Assembly: GCA_016875395.1 (NCBI GenBank)
Contig: VGRF01000024.1
Span: forward strand, 1-64,000
Length of the DNA stretch: 64,000 bases
Direction: 5' to 3'
DNA from: Deltaproteobacteria bacterium
Lineage (GTDB): Bacteria > Myxococcota_A > UBA9160 > UBA6930
Part shown: piece by piece, positions 1-8,265 of the stretch
Layout of the letters: each line of letters opens with the position of its first letter
Numbering within the stretch: the first letter of the stretch is position 1
Translations under genes and position numbers: made by a program
The notes under the pieces: generated by a model
What the model was told of the DNA's origin: nothing
What the model saw: only the letters and a program-made list of their open reading frames with translations
Database searches by the model: none

Positions 1-90
1 TCGTCGGGAATCCGCCAGCCCCGGTGAGCCTTCCCTCGTGCAGACACTTCACCCCCGGTCGCCAGTCGGAGGGTCACGGCTTGTCAATCA

Positions 91-723
91 TTAACACCCT
101 GGGCGGTTTTCGGATAGGCTCTTAGGCTCGATCTCGAGCACGACATCCGCGAACAGGCCGCGCTCCGGCGTCCAGTCGACGCGCCGCCCGGCTCGAGTCG
201 CCTCGGCCGGCGACTTCGTCTCCCAGGCGAGCACGAGCACGTTCCCGTTCGGCAGCGCCGTGACGTCGTGGTGAGAGATGTTCGCGGAGTCCGAGAGCTT
301 CCACTCCCACAGCACCTTCCCATCCCAGTCCAGCTCCTGAAGGATGCCGGCGACGCCGCCGACCTTGAAGTCGAGGGCGTGCGGATCGCGCGCGCCGCGC
401 AGGAGACTCCCGTTCGGGAGCAGCTCCATGTCACCGCCCGGCGAGTACGGCGTCTCCCAGCGGTGAACGACCAAGCCTGCGTTGTTCACCAGGTACGCCG
501 CGCCGGAAAGTGTGGGGTTGAACAGCACGTAGCCGTCGGCGACACCCGGCTCGCTCGCGATGAGTCCGCGCGGCATGAGCGGCGGCGGCACGAAGAACTC
601 CGGGATCGGAGGCGCCTCGGGCACTGCTGCGGGCGCCTCCGGCGCGGCGTTCTCGGTGGCTTCACGCTCGCTGCAGGCGGCGAGCAGCGCGGCGAGAACG
701 GTCACAGCGGCGAGCGATCGCAT
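91..723 (-). pseudogene. truncated arylsulfotransferase-like lipoprotein
   Basis: The start is the ATG at 723; it gives a lipoprotein signal peptide ending in the lipobox LLAAC (Cys16). The mature part has the N-terminal repeats of the arylsulfotransferase (ASST) beta-propeller family: GYVLFNP, VHRWETP, LLPNGSLL and HHDVTALPNGNVLVLAWE, where a His-rich loop precedes LPNGN. Family members usually run well over 400 residues. This one stops at 210, and its last dozen residues (after VLEIEPK, from about 122 downward) do not look like the family. A rearrangement or insertion probably removed the 3' half. The remaining bases 1-90 show no gene. The ASST-like identity is fairly secure; loss of function is inferred. 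Confidence 0.6.
101..121. mobile_element. possible IS5-like terminal inverted repeat
   Basis: Read on the minus strand, this stretch is GAGCCTATCCGAAAACCGCC and follows directly on a CTAA tetranucleotide. Several IS5-group elements, as I recall them, start with GAGCCTATCC and target YTAR sites, so this may be one end of an element lying mostly outside the window. It falls exactly where the lipoprotein reading frame loses family similarity. Neither the transposase nor the second end is visible, so the call is tentative. Confidence 0.3.
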
Positions 724-832
724 GGACGCCTCCCGAGCGAGCGGTGGTCCACTCTGCGGAAGTATGCGCTCATCGCGCGCGTAGCTGCGAGATTCTCGGC
801 GATATGCTCGGGTGCGCCCTGGGAGAGGTTCG

Positions 833-1324
833 ATGGCCGCGCTCACGCTTCCGAACATCGCCGCGCTGCGCGAATGGGTCGGGAAGAAGCTCGGCACGTC
901 GGACTGGGTCGAGATCACGCAGCGCCGCATCGATCTCTTCGCCGACGCGACGGGCGATCACCAGTGGATCCACGTCGACGCCGAGCGCGCACGCCGCGAA
1001 TCCCCCTTCGGCACGACGATCGCGCACGGCCATCTCACGCTCTCGCTCTCGCCGATGCTGCTGGCGCAGATCGTCGAGGTGCAGGGTGTGCGGCTCGTGG
1101 TCAACCCTGGCATCGAGCACATGCGCCTGCGCTCGCCCGTGCGCTGCGGCGACAAGCTGCGCCTGCACGCCACCCTCAAGGACCTGCGCGACGTGCCTGG
1201 CGGTGGCGTGCGTGCAACGGTGAGCGTGAGCTTCGAGATCGAGGGCCAGAAAAAGCCCGCGGCGTTCGGCGATGCGCTGCTCGTCTACTACGGAGATGGC
1301 GCCGCGGCGACGGAAGAAGGCTGA
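833..1324 (+). CDS. MaoC-like (R)-enoyl-CoA hydratase
   Basis: This 163-residue hot-dog-fold protein belongs to the MaoC / (R)-specific enoyl-CoA hydratase family, cytosolic enzymes that hydrate trans-2-enoyl-CoA. The hydratase-2 signature is present as FADATGDHQWIHVD, with the catalytic Asp-His pair in GDHQWIH, followed by FGTTIAHGHLTLSL. The ATG at 833 is preceded by a strong GGGAGAGG (821-828); an upstream in-frame GTG at 812 has no such site. It is convergent with the hydrolase gene ending at 1328. The substrate chain length cannot be read from the sequence. Confidence 0.85.
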   Translation: MAALTLPNIAALREWVGKKLGTSDWVEITQRRIDLFADATGDHQWIHVDAERARRESPFGTTIAHGHLTLSLSPMLLAQIVEVQGVRLVVNPGIEHMRLRSPVRCGDKLRLHATLKDLRDVPGGGVRATVSVSFEIEGQKKPAAFGDALLVYYGDGAAATEEG

Positions 1325-1327
1325 CGC

Positions 1328-2215
1328 TCACTCCGCGAGGAACTTCCGCACCTCGCGGAGGAACACGTCCAGCTGATCGTGATGCACCCAGTGCCCGGCC
1401 TTCGGCACGTTCGCGAGCCGCGCGTTCTTGAACGACGCAATGCGGCCGTCCTTCATCGGATCGCTCGCCCAGCTGTCCTCGCCGCGCACGAGCAGCGTCG
1501 GGCACGTGACGCGCTCCCAGAGCGAGCGCACGTCTGCGCCGCGGAAGCGCACGGGCGCGAAGCTGCGCACGTACGGATCGAACTTCCAGCTGAACGTGCC
1601 GTCTTCGTTGCGCGCGACGCCGTGCACGGTGAGGTGGCGCGCCTGCTCGGGCGAGAGGAACTCGTTCTCGTCTTGCATGCGCTTCGCGGCGTCGTCGATC
1701 GACGCGTAGCGGCGCGGCTGCCGGCGCGCGATCTCCTTCTGCGACTTGATCCACTCGCGGTAACGCGCGGAGGCCGGCGGCGCTTCGAGCTTCTCCTCGA
1801 GCTCGGGCGAGGGACCGAGACCCTCGATCGCGACGAGCTTCTTCACGTTCTGCGGATAGAGCCCGGTGTAGTGGAGCGAGATCGCGCCCCCTAATGAGTG
1901 GCCGATGATGGTGAGCGGCGCGAGATGCAGCGCGTCCACGAGCTGAATGATGTCGAAGACGAACTCGCTGATCGCGTAGGAGCCGCCGATCGCCCACGCG
2001 GAGTCGCCGTGGCCACGCAGATCGGGCGCGATCACGTGAAACTCGCTGCGCAGCTCGCGCGCCACCCAGTCCCAGTTGCGCGCGTGATCCTTGCCGCCGT
2101 GGATCAGCAGCAGTGGCGGCGCCGACTCGTTGCCCCAGTCCACGTAGTGCATGCGCAGCCGCTGCGACACGTAGAAGCTCGAGCTGGGTCCGATCACGTC
2201 CGCGTCGCGCGCCAT
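1328..2215 (-). CDS. alpha/beta-fold hydrolase
   Basis: A 295-residue alpha/beta hydrolase. It shows the oxyanion region LLLIHGGKDHARNWDW, the Asp-rich strand VIAPDLRGHGDS, the nucleophile elbow GHSLGG and the C-terminal catalytic His in AGHWVHHD. The ATG at 2215 follows a good GGAGG; a longer frame starting at 2245 lacks one. Such enzymes are usually cytosolic esterases, lipases or C-C hydrolases, and no residue here fixes the substrate. It runs towards the MaoC-like gene (3-base gap), so its placement says little about its role. Confidence 0.85.
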   Translation of the reverse strand: MARDADVIGPSSSFYVSQRLRMHYVDWGNESAPPLLLIHGGKDHARNWDWVARELRSEFHVIAPDLRGHGDSAWAIGGSYAISEFVFDIIQLVDALHLAPLTIIGHSLGGAISLHYTGLYPQNVKKLVAIEGLGPSPELEEKLEAPPASARYREWIKSQKEIARRQPRRYASIDDAAKRMQDENEFLSPEQARHLTVHGVARNEDGTFSWKFDPYVRSFAPVRFRGADVRSLWERVTCPTLLVRGEDSWASDPMKDGRIASFKNARLANVPKAGHWVHHDQLDVFLREVRKFLAE

Positions 2216-2307
2216 CTTTCCTCCGCAGGCGCGCGATTCTGACACGCAGGAACCGACGGCGCGCGGGCGCGTTCCATCAGCAATCTCGCGCGCCCGAAGG
2301 AGTCCCG

Positions 2308-3288
2308 ATGAGATTGCACGCTGCGCTCTGCGCCCTGCTCGCTCTCGCTTCAGCGCCCGCGCGCGCGCAGGAGGCGCCCGCGGAGGACGCGAGCAGCGCG
2401 CCCGTCGAGGAGATCCAGATCCTCGGCGAGCGCCCCGGTCCGCAGCTCTGGAAGATCACGAACGGCGAGCACACGCTTTGGTTGTTAGGGCTGTTGCAGC
2501 CCTTGCCGAAGCGCATGCAGTGGAAGTCCGGCGCGGTGGAGCAGGTGCTCGACGAGTCCCAGGAAGTGATCGCGTCGGGCGCCGCTGTGGGTGCGCGCAT
2601 CGGACCGATCAAGCTCTATCGGCTGTATCGCCAATGGCGCGGCCTCCGCGTGAACCCGAACGAGCAGACGCTCGCCGACGTGCTGCCGCCGCCGCTCTAC
2701 GCGCGCTTCGAGACGCTGCGCGTGAAGTACGCGCCGCGCGATCGCGACATGGCGGAGCTGCGGCCGATCTTCGCGGCGGGCGCGCTGTTCCAAGCCGCGG
2801 TCGATCGCGTCGGCCTCACGACCGAGAACGACGTCCACGACCGCGTCGAGAAGCTCGCGAAGAAGCGCGATCTCCCGATCCGCCAGGTGAAGCTGATGCT
2901 GGAGAACCCGAGCGACACGCTCGGTGCGCTGGGCGACATCCCGCTCGCGCAAGAGATCGCGTGCCTCGAGACGACGATCGCGCGCCTCGAGACCGACGTG
3001 GACGCGATGCGCGTGCGCGCGACGGCGTGGGCCGACGGCGACATCGACGCTTTCAAGGCCGCGGCGTACCCGGATCAGCAGCAGGCGTGCTGGAACGCGA
3101 TCGGCAGCGCGGGCGAGATCAAGCCGCTGATCGAGCAGGCGCAGCGCGACTGGCTCGCGTTCTTCGACGCCGCGCTCGCGAGCAGCAAGGTGTCGCTCGC
3201 GATGCAGTCGATGGACCGCGTGCTCGCGCCCGACGGCGTGCTCGCGCATGCGCGCAGCCAGGGATACGAGGTGCGCGGGCCGGAGTAG
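2308..3288 (+). CDS. TraB/GumN-family exported protein
   Basis: A 326-residue protein with a signal peptide of about 20 residues (MRLHAALCALLALASAPARA). The mature part begins like TraB/PrgY/GumN proteins (LWKITNGEHTLWLLGLLQPLP), with an alternating helical C-terminal half. The ATG at 2308 follows GAAGGAG. In the family, the first conserved block usually ends in a Gly-x-x-His metal-ligand motif. Here the corresponding place reads GLLQ, so a key His appears to be Gln. The protein may therefore be a non-catalytic relative. Function is otherwise unknown. Confidence 0.7.
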   Translation: MRLHAALCALLALASAPARAQEAPAEDASSAPVEEIQILGERPGPQLWKITNGEHTLWLLGLLQPLPKRMQWKSGAVEQVLDESQEVIASGAAVGARIGPIKLYRLYRQWRGLRVNPNEQTLADVLPPPLYARFETLRVKYAPRDRDMAELRPIFAAGALFQAAVDRVGLTTENDVHDRVEKLAKKRDLPIRQVKLMLENPSDTLGALGDIPLAQEIACLETTIARLETDVDAMRVRATAWADGDIDAFKAAAYPDQQQACWNAIGSAGEIKPLIEQAQRDWLAFFDAALASSKVSLAMQSMDRVLAPDGVLAHARSQGYEVRGPE

Positions 3289-3323
3289 TTGCGGCCCTCG
3301 GCCTCGCGCGAGACTCTGGGCCC

Positions 3324-4964
3324 ATGCGCATCGCGCTTGCACAAATCAATCCCACCGTTGGCGACCTCGCGGGCAATCGCAAGCTGATCGAGGAGGCCGC
3401 TGCGCGCGCGAGCGCCGAGCGCGCGGATCTCGTCGTGCTGCCCGAGCTCGCGCTGACGGGCTATCCGCCGCTCGATCTCGTCGAGCGCGACGGCTTCGTG
3501 CGCGATCAGCTGCGCGAGCTCGAGGCGCTCGCGGCGGCGTCGCGCGGCGTCGCGATCGCACTCGGCGCGGTGCTGCCCGTGCCGCAGCGCGACGGGAAGA
3601 AGCTCGCGAACGCGGCGGTGTTGCTCGCCGGCGGGAAGCAAGCGTTCGCGCAGGCGAAGACCCATCTGCCGACGTACGACGTGTTCGACGAGAAGCGCTA
3701 CTTCGCGCCGGCCGAGGAGCGCGAGCTTGCGGCGCTACCGAGCGGCGCGCGCGTCGGCCTGACAGTTTGCGAAGACGGCTGGGTGGATCGCGTCGGCTAC
3801 AGCAAGGATCCCACCGGCGAGCTCTCACGAAAGGGCGCGCAGCTCGTCGCGAACCTCAGCGCCTCGCCGTGGCACGCGGGCAAGCCGGCGGAGCTGCGCC
3901 GCATCTTCTGCGAACTCGCCGCGAAGCGCAGCGTGCCGATCGCGTTCTGCAACCAAGTGGGCGGCAACGACGAGCTGATCTTCCACGGCGGCTCGTTCGT
4001 TGCAGACGCGCGTGGCCGCGTGCTCGCGCAGCTCCCGCTCTTCGAGCCCGCCTTCGCGGTCGTCGACCTCGACACGCAGGCGGCGACGGCGCCAGAAGCG
4101 GTGCGCGAGCCCGAGCCCGTCGCCCAGCTCGAGCGCGCGCTCGTGCTCGGCATCCACGACTACTTCCGCAAACAAGGCCTCCCGCCCGGCGCCGTGATCG
4201 GCCTCAGCGGCGGCATCGACTCCGCGCTGACGGCGCACCTCGCCGTCGAGGCATTGGGGCGCGACAAAGTCACCGGCGTCGCGATGCCGGGACCGTTCAG
4301 CTCCGATCACTCGATCGAAGACGCCTACGCGCTCGCGAAGAACCTCGGCATCACGATTCGCACGGTCGACATCAAGCCGATCTACGAGAGCTATCGGCGC
4401 GTGTTCGCGGAGCTGTTCGGCGCGAAGGACAACTACGGCCTCGCGCAGCAGAACATCCAGTCGCGCATCCGCGGCGCGACGCTGATGGCCGTCTCCAACG
4501 CCGAGAACCGCCTCGTGCTCGCGACCGGCAACAAGAGCGAGCTGTCGATGGGCTACTGCACGCTCTACGGCGACACCGTCGGCGGCATCGCGGTGATCGG
4601 CGACGTCTACAAGCGCGACATCTACGCGCTCGCGCGGCACGCGAATCGCGAACGCGAAGTGATCCCGTGGCGCACGATCGAGAAGCCGCCGAGCGCCGAG
4701 CTCGCGCCGAATCAGAAGGACAGCGACGACCTGCCCGAGTACGGCGTGCTCGACGCGGTGCTCGAGCAAGCGATCGAAGGCGAGCGCGCAGCGGCCCTAA
4801 TCACTCCGCCGCCCGGCGCCACGCGCGAGACCGTGGCCGGCATCGTGCGCCGCGTCGACCGCAACGAGTACAAGCGCCGCCAAGCGCCGCTCGTGCTGCG
4901 CGTCTCGCCGAAGGCTTTCGGCAGCGGGAGGAAGCTGCCGATCGTGCATCGCTATCAGCTGTAG
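3324..4964 (+). CDS. nadE: glutamine-dependent NAD+ synthetase
   Basis: A 546-residue two-domain cytosolic enzyme that makes NAD+ from deamido-NAD+, ATP and glutamine. The N-terminal nitrilase-type amidase domain (about residues 1-260) has the Glu41 / Lys112 / Cys149 triad (LPELALTGYPP, AKTHLPTYDVFDE, TVCEDGW). The C-terminal synthetase has the PP-loop GLSGGIDSAL and later ATGNKSELSMGY. The ATG at 3324 was chosen because MRIALAQINPTVGDLAGN is the standard N-terminus; the frame stays open upstream but carries no family sequence. The length is typical of the bacterial two-domain form. Confidence 0.96.
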   Translation: MRIALAQINPTVGDLAGNRKLIEEAAARASAERADLVVLPELALTGYPPLDLVERDGFVRDQLRELEALAAASRGVAIALGAVLPVPQRDGKKLANAAVLLAGGKQAFAQAKTHLPTYDVFDEKRYFAPAEERELAALPSGARVGLTVCEDGWVDRVGYSKDPTGELSRKGAQLVANLSASPWHAGKPAELRRIFCELAAKRSVPIAFCNQVGGNDELIFHGGSFVADARGRVLAQLPLFEPAFAVVDLDTQAATAPEAVREPEPVAQLERALVLGIHDYFRKQGLPPGAVIGLSGGIDSALTAHLAVEALGRDKVTGVAMPGPFSSDHSIEDAYALAKNLGITIRTVDIKPIYESYRRVFAELFGAKDNYGLAQQNIQSRIRGATLMAVSNAENRLVLATGNKSELSMGYCTLYGDTVGGIAVIGDVYKRDIYALARHANREREVIPWRTIEKPPSAELAPNQKDSDDLPEYGVLDAVLEQAIEGERAAALITPPPGATRETVAGIVRRVDRNEYKRRQAPLVLRVSPKAFGSGRKLPIVHRYQL

Positions 4965-4980
4965 CGCGCTCTCGGCGCCC

Positions 4981-5457
4981 TCACGCCCCTTCGGTCACCG
5001 CCTTCACGAACTCCGCCCTCGCGCCGCGCGGGCCTTCCTGGATCACGTACTCGACGGTCTGGCCTTCGCTCATGCCGTCGTACTCGCTGCCGTTCATGCC
5101 GCTGCGGTGGAAGAAGACTTCCTTGCCGTCTTCGCCGCGGATGAAGCCGAAACCGCGGTCGCGCACCATCTTCTTGATCTTGCCGCGCGATTTCGGGCCG
5201 GCGGGCGCGGTCGGCGCCTTCGCGGGAGGCTTGCCGCGGCGCGGGCCGCCGGGGGCGCCGCCGCTGCGGCGCTGCGAGTAGGCGCCGATCGCGAACTCAC
5301 TGAGGAACAGCGCGACGGGCACGGTCAGGTCGGTCATGCCGGCGCTCTCGGCGGAGAGCAGGACCTCGTCCTTGCTCACGTCGACGACGCTGTAGCGGAG
5401 GCCCGTGTTCTTGTGCGTGCAGGACGAGCCCGGCTCGACTTCGTCGATGGAAAGCAT
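4981..5457 (-). CDS. cold-shock-domain protein with N-terminal extension
   Basis: 158 residues. The C-terminal 65 form a cold-shock domain with RNP1 (RGFGFIRGEDG) and RNP2 (EVFFHRS), so single-stranded RNA or DNA binding is expected. The first 60 residues (MLSIDEVEPGSSCTHKNTGL onward) are a separate small domain that I do not recognise. A Gly/Pro/Lys-rich linker (about 62-92) joins the two. Classical Csp proteins are about 70 residues, so this is a two-domain relative. It is convergent with nadE, with 16 bases between them. Confidence 0.85.
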   Translation of the reverse strand: MLSIDEVEPGSSCTHKNTGLRYSVVDVSKDEVLLSAESAGMTDLTVPVALFLSEFAIGAYSQRRSGGAPGGPRRGKPPAKAPTAPAGPKSRGKIKKMVRDRGFGFIRGEDGKEVFFHRSGMNGSEYDGMSEGQTVEYVIQEGPRGARAEFVKAVTEGA

Positions 5458-5598
5458 GGCGAGGACCTCGCGGTTTGCGCGCGCGCGGCGGCGGGGGGAG
5501 GGAGACGCCGGGGCCGCCGCGAAAGGCGGCGCAACTTAGGCGAGGGGGGTAGGGGGGTCAAACCGACAGCGCCCGCGGTTACCGTGCTCCGCTTCGAT

Positions 5599-5645
5599 CC
5601 GAGAATCGCAGAGTCGGCGTCAGACGCGGATTCCTCGATTCTCGG
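5599..5645. repeat. 47-nt near-perfect palindrome
   Basis: The outer arms CCGAGAATCG and CGATTCTCGG pair perfectly over 10 bases. After two mismatches the pairing resumes with a 5-position segment (one G-T) and, past one mismatch, 4 more pairs, around a 3-base loop centred on 5622. It lies in the 239-bp gap between the divergent cold-shock and HAD genes, 52 bp before the HAD start. It could be a two-fold operator, a REP-like element or a hairpin. No T-run follows on either side, so a terminator is less likely. Confidence 0.6.
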
Positions 5646-5696
5646 ACCGTCGCCGGCCTCGCGATCGTTGCGCGGGCCGGCAGGAGGCGACCCAAG

Positions 5697-6398
5697 TTGG
5701 CGACGCGCGCGGTGTTCTTCGATCTCGGCGGGACGCTGTTCAGCTACCGCGCGACGCGCCCGCACTTCGACCGCGTGCTCGAGGGGCTCGCCCGCGAGCA
5801 CGGCATCGCGGAGCCCGCAGGCGAGCTGCGCCGCGTCTACCGCGAGGCGATGGCGCGCGCGGACGCAGTGCACAACCCGCGGCCCTACTACCTGCACCGC
5901 GACATGTTCCGCGACGCGTACCTCGGCTTTCTGCGCAGCTACGGCCTCACCGCGCGCGACAGCGAGGCGCTCTACGAGGGGCAGAGCCGCGTCGGCGCGG
6001 AGCACATCTCGCTGCGCGCCGGCGTGCGCGAGACGCTCGCCGCGCTGCGAGCGCGGGGGCTCCACCTCGGCATCGTGAGCAACATCGATCAAGACCAGTT
6101 CGACGCGATCTGGGCGCGCCTCGACATCGCGCACCTCTTCGACGCCACGACCACGAGCGAGGAAGCGCGCTCGTGCAAGCCCGACCCGGGCATCTACCGC
6201 GTGGCGCTGCGCAAAGCGCCAGGCATCACCGCGCGCGAGGTGCTGTTCGTCGGCGACTCGCCGCCGCACGACTTCGCGGGCGCGAAACCGCTCGGCATGC
6301 GCACGGCCTGGATCCAAGAGCGCGAGGCAGAGCCCGCGGAATCGATGCGCCCGGATCACGTGATCCGCGAGATCCCCGAGCTGCTGGGGCTGGTGTGA
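5697..6398 (+). CDS. HAD-superfamily hydrolase
   Basis: A 233-residue cytosolic phosphatase-type HAD protein. Motif I is VFFDLGGTLF (here D-L-G-G-T: the first Asp is present, the usual second Asp is Gly), motif II is IVSNID, motif III Lys is in CKPDPGIY and motif IV is FVGDSPPHDFAGA. Replacement of the general acid/base Asp by Gly is uncommon in phosphatases of this family. The start is TTG at 5697, chosen for the strong AGGAGGCGA at 5682-5690. Its stop overlaps the next start by four bases (GTGTGA), so it is translationally coupled to the PheC-AroQ gene. Confidence 0.85.
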   Translation: MATRAVFFDLGGTLFSYRATRPHFDRVLEGLAREHGIAEPAGELRRVYREAMARADAVHNPRPYYLHRDMFRDAYLGFLRSYGLTARDSEALYEGQSRVGAEHISLRAGVRETLAALRARGLHLGIVSNIDQDQFDAIWARLDIAHLFDATTTSEEARSCKPDPGIYRVALRKAPGITAREVLFVGDSPPHDFAGAKPLGMRTAWIQEREAEPAESMRPDHVIREIPELLGLV

Positions 6399-7660
6399 AC
6401 ACATCGCGGCGTTCGCAGCGCAGCCTCGCGCGCTTCGCCTTCCTGCTCTTCCTCACGCTCGCGGCGGCCGCCTTCGCGCAGCCGAAGCCCCTTCGCATCG
6501 GAGTCACGGGCGATTACCCGCCGCTCGTCGCGCGCACGGGCGATGGCGACTACGTCGGCTTCGACGCGGACGTGGCGCGCGCGTTCGCGGAGCAGCGCGG
6601 CTACGCGCTCGAGTGGGTGCCGGTGACGTGGCCCGAGCTCGCGGCGGCGCTTGCGGCCGGGCGCTTCGATGTCGCGATGACCGGCGTGACGGTGCGCGCG
6701 GATCGCTCGGTCGCGGGGCGCTTCACGGTGCCCGTCGCGGAGTCGGGCGCTGCGGTGCTGGTGCGCGACGCCGCGCTCGCGAGCGAGGCCGCGCTCGCCG
6801 CGCCCGGCGTCGCGCTCACGGTGAACGCGGGCGGGCATCTCGAGCGCGTCGCACGCGCGCGCTTCCCGGGCGCCGCGATCACCGCGCTCCCTGACAACTC
6901 GGCGGTGCGCGATGCGTTCGCCTCCGGCGCGGCGAGCGCAGTGGTCACGGACACGCTCGAAGCGCCGCGCTGGCGCAGCGCAGTGCCCAGCGCGCAGCTC
7001 GTCGGCCCGCTCACGCGCGACGTGAAGGCCTACTGGTTGCCTGCCGACCGCGCGGCGCTCGCGAGCGAGCTCGACGCGTGGCTGCTCGCGCGCGAGGCCG
7101 ACGGCACGCTCGCGCGACTGCGCGCGCAGTGGCTCGGCGCGGACGCGGCGCAGCGGCGCCCCGCGCTGCCCGCGCTCGCGCTCGTCGCGGTGCTCGCGGA
7201 GCGCCTCGCGCTGCAGCCGCACGTCGCAGAGGCCAAGCGCGCGAGCGGTGCGCCCGTGTTCGCGCCCGAACGCGAGGCGCAGCTGCTCGATTCCGCGATC
7301 GCGGCGACACAGGCGGCGGCTCGCGCGGCGCAGCGTCCAGCGCCCACACGCGCGGCCCTCGCGAAGTTCTTCACCACGCTGTTCGAAGTGAGCCGCAGCA
7401 TCCAGACCACCGTGCTCGCGCAGCCGGCGCCCGAGGCGGCGCCCGCGTTCGACCTCGATACCCAGCTTCGCCCCGCGCTCACGCGCCAGACCGAGCGCGT
7501 CGCGGCGCTGTTGCCGCTGCTCCCGATGGGGCTCAGTCAGAGCGCGCTCGCCGAGGAGCTCGCCGCGCGCACCAGCGACGTCGCCGGCCTCAGCGATGAA
7601 GCGCGCGCACAGCTCGCGGCCGCGCTGGCAGAGCTCGCCGCCGCGCGGCGCGCCCATTAG
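6395..7660 (+). CDS. pheC-aroQ: exported cyclohexadienyl dehydratase / chorismate mutase fusion
   Basis: 421 residues starting at GTG 6395. A signal peptide (about 1-28, ending AFAQ) is followed by a periplasmic-binding-protein fold matching cyclohexadienyl dehydratase (PheC), residues about 32-248: RIGVTGDYPP, GFDADVARAFA, FDVAMTGVTV, VNAGGHLERVA, LPDNS, VTDTLEA and KAYWLPADRA. Residues about 262-340 match the exported gamma class of AroQ chorismate mutase: LAERLALQPHVAEAK, APVFAPEREAQLL and FEVSRSIQ, with Arg270, Lys281, Arg293 and Gln337 as likely active-site residues. The last 80 residues are an Ala-rich helical tail. The two domains catalyse consecutive steps (chorismate to prephenate, then to phenylpyruvate), so one periplasmic polypeptide could do both. 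Membership of both families is from motif recall. Confidence 0.82.
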   Translation: MNTSRRSQRSLARFAFLLFLTLAAAAFAQPKPLRIGVTGDYPPLVARTGDGDYVGFDADVARAFAEQRGYALEWVPVTWPELAAALAAGRFDVAMTGVTVRADRSVAGRFTVPVAESGAAVLVRDAALASEAALAAPGVALTVNAGGHLERVARARFPGAAITALPDNSAVRDAFASGAASAVVTDTLEAPRWRSAVPSAQLVGPLTRDVKAYWLPADRAALASELDAWLLAREADGTLARLRAQWLGADAAQRRPALPALALVAVLAERLALQPHVAEAKRASGAPVFAPEREAQLLDSAIAATQAAARAAQRPAPTRAALAKFFTTLFEVSRSIQTTVLAQPAPEAAPAFDLDTQLRPALTRQTERVAALLPLLPMGLSQSALAEELAARTSDVAGLSDEARAQLAAALAELAAARRAH

Positions 7661-7669
7661 GGAGTGCGG

Positions 7670-8263
7670 CTACTTACAGCGGTAGTGCCCGACGATCGCG
7701 AATTCGAAGAGGCGATCTTCGATCTGCGTCCCGGCGCCGATGTTGTGGACGAGCAGCGGACGCGCGCCGTCGGCGCTGCGCTGCGCGGCGACGATGCCGA
7801 TGTGCGGGAGATTTCCCGGCAGCGTGTACGCGACGATGTCGCCCGTCGCGTAGTCTCGCGCGTTCTTCGTGATCGGCAGCGAGAAGCCGCGGCGTGCGAA
7901 GTAAGTCTGCAGGTTGAGCACGCGGCGGTGGTCGATGCTGCGGTCCGTGCTCCGCAGGCCCCAGTTCTTCGGATACGACGCGAAGTGCGCGCGCATGTCC
8001 TCGTGCACGAGGCGCTGCAGGTCCACGCCTTGCCTGCGCAGCGCGCGGATCACGACATCGCTGCACACGCCGCGTTCGAGCGGAACGTCGCCGTTCGGGT
8101 ACGCGAGCTTCGTGTAGGCCGGGTCGTAGTGCAGCGTGACGCCGACCTGCGCGACTGCCGCCGCGGCGAGGCGCTGCCCGAACGTGGCGTCGGCGGCGGC
8201 GGCGAGCGCGAGTCCCGTGACGAGTGCGGCGCACAGCGCAGCGGCGGCGCGGCGCGCGCGCAC
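7670..8263 (-). CDS. DUF1287 family exported protein
   Basis: 197 residues with an N-terminal signal peptide (about 1-25). It has the conserved DUF1287 (YijF-type) sequence: QVGVTLHYDPAY, LAYPNGDVPLERGVCSDVVIRALR, LVHEDMRAHFASYP, ARRGFSLPITKNARDY and LPHIGIVA. The Cys in RGVCSDV and the His in PHIGIV suggest a papain-like (NlpC/P60-related) fold acting in the envelope; that is inference. A GTG at 8263 with GGTGGGA six bases upstream is the likely start; a TTG at 8269 is the alternative. The corA stop lies just upstream, so the two are probably co-transcribed. Confidence 0.85.
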   Translation of the reverse strand: MRARRAAAALCAALVTGLALAAAADATFGQRLAAAAVAQVGVTLHYDPAYTKLAYPNGDVPLERGVCSDVVIRALRRQGVDLQRLVHEDMRAHFASYPKNWGLRSTDRSIDHRRVLNLQTYFARRGFSLPITKNARDYATGDIVAYTLPGNLPHIGIVAAQRSADGARPLLVHNIGAGTQIEDRLFEFAIVGHYRCK

Positions 8264-8265
8264 GC

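Noticed and set aside
2478-3323. N-terminal extension of NAD synthetase
   Set aside because: The frame is open upstream, but it overlaps the TraB-like gene and has no family similarity; MRIALAQINP at 3324 is the normal start.
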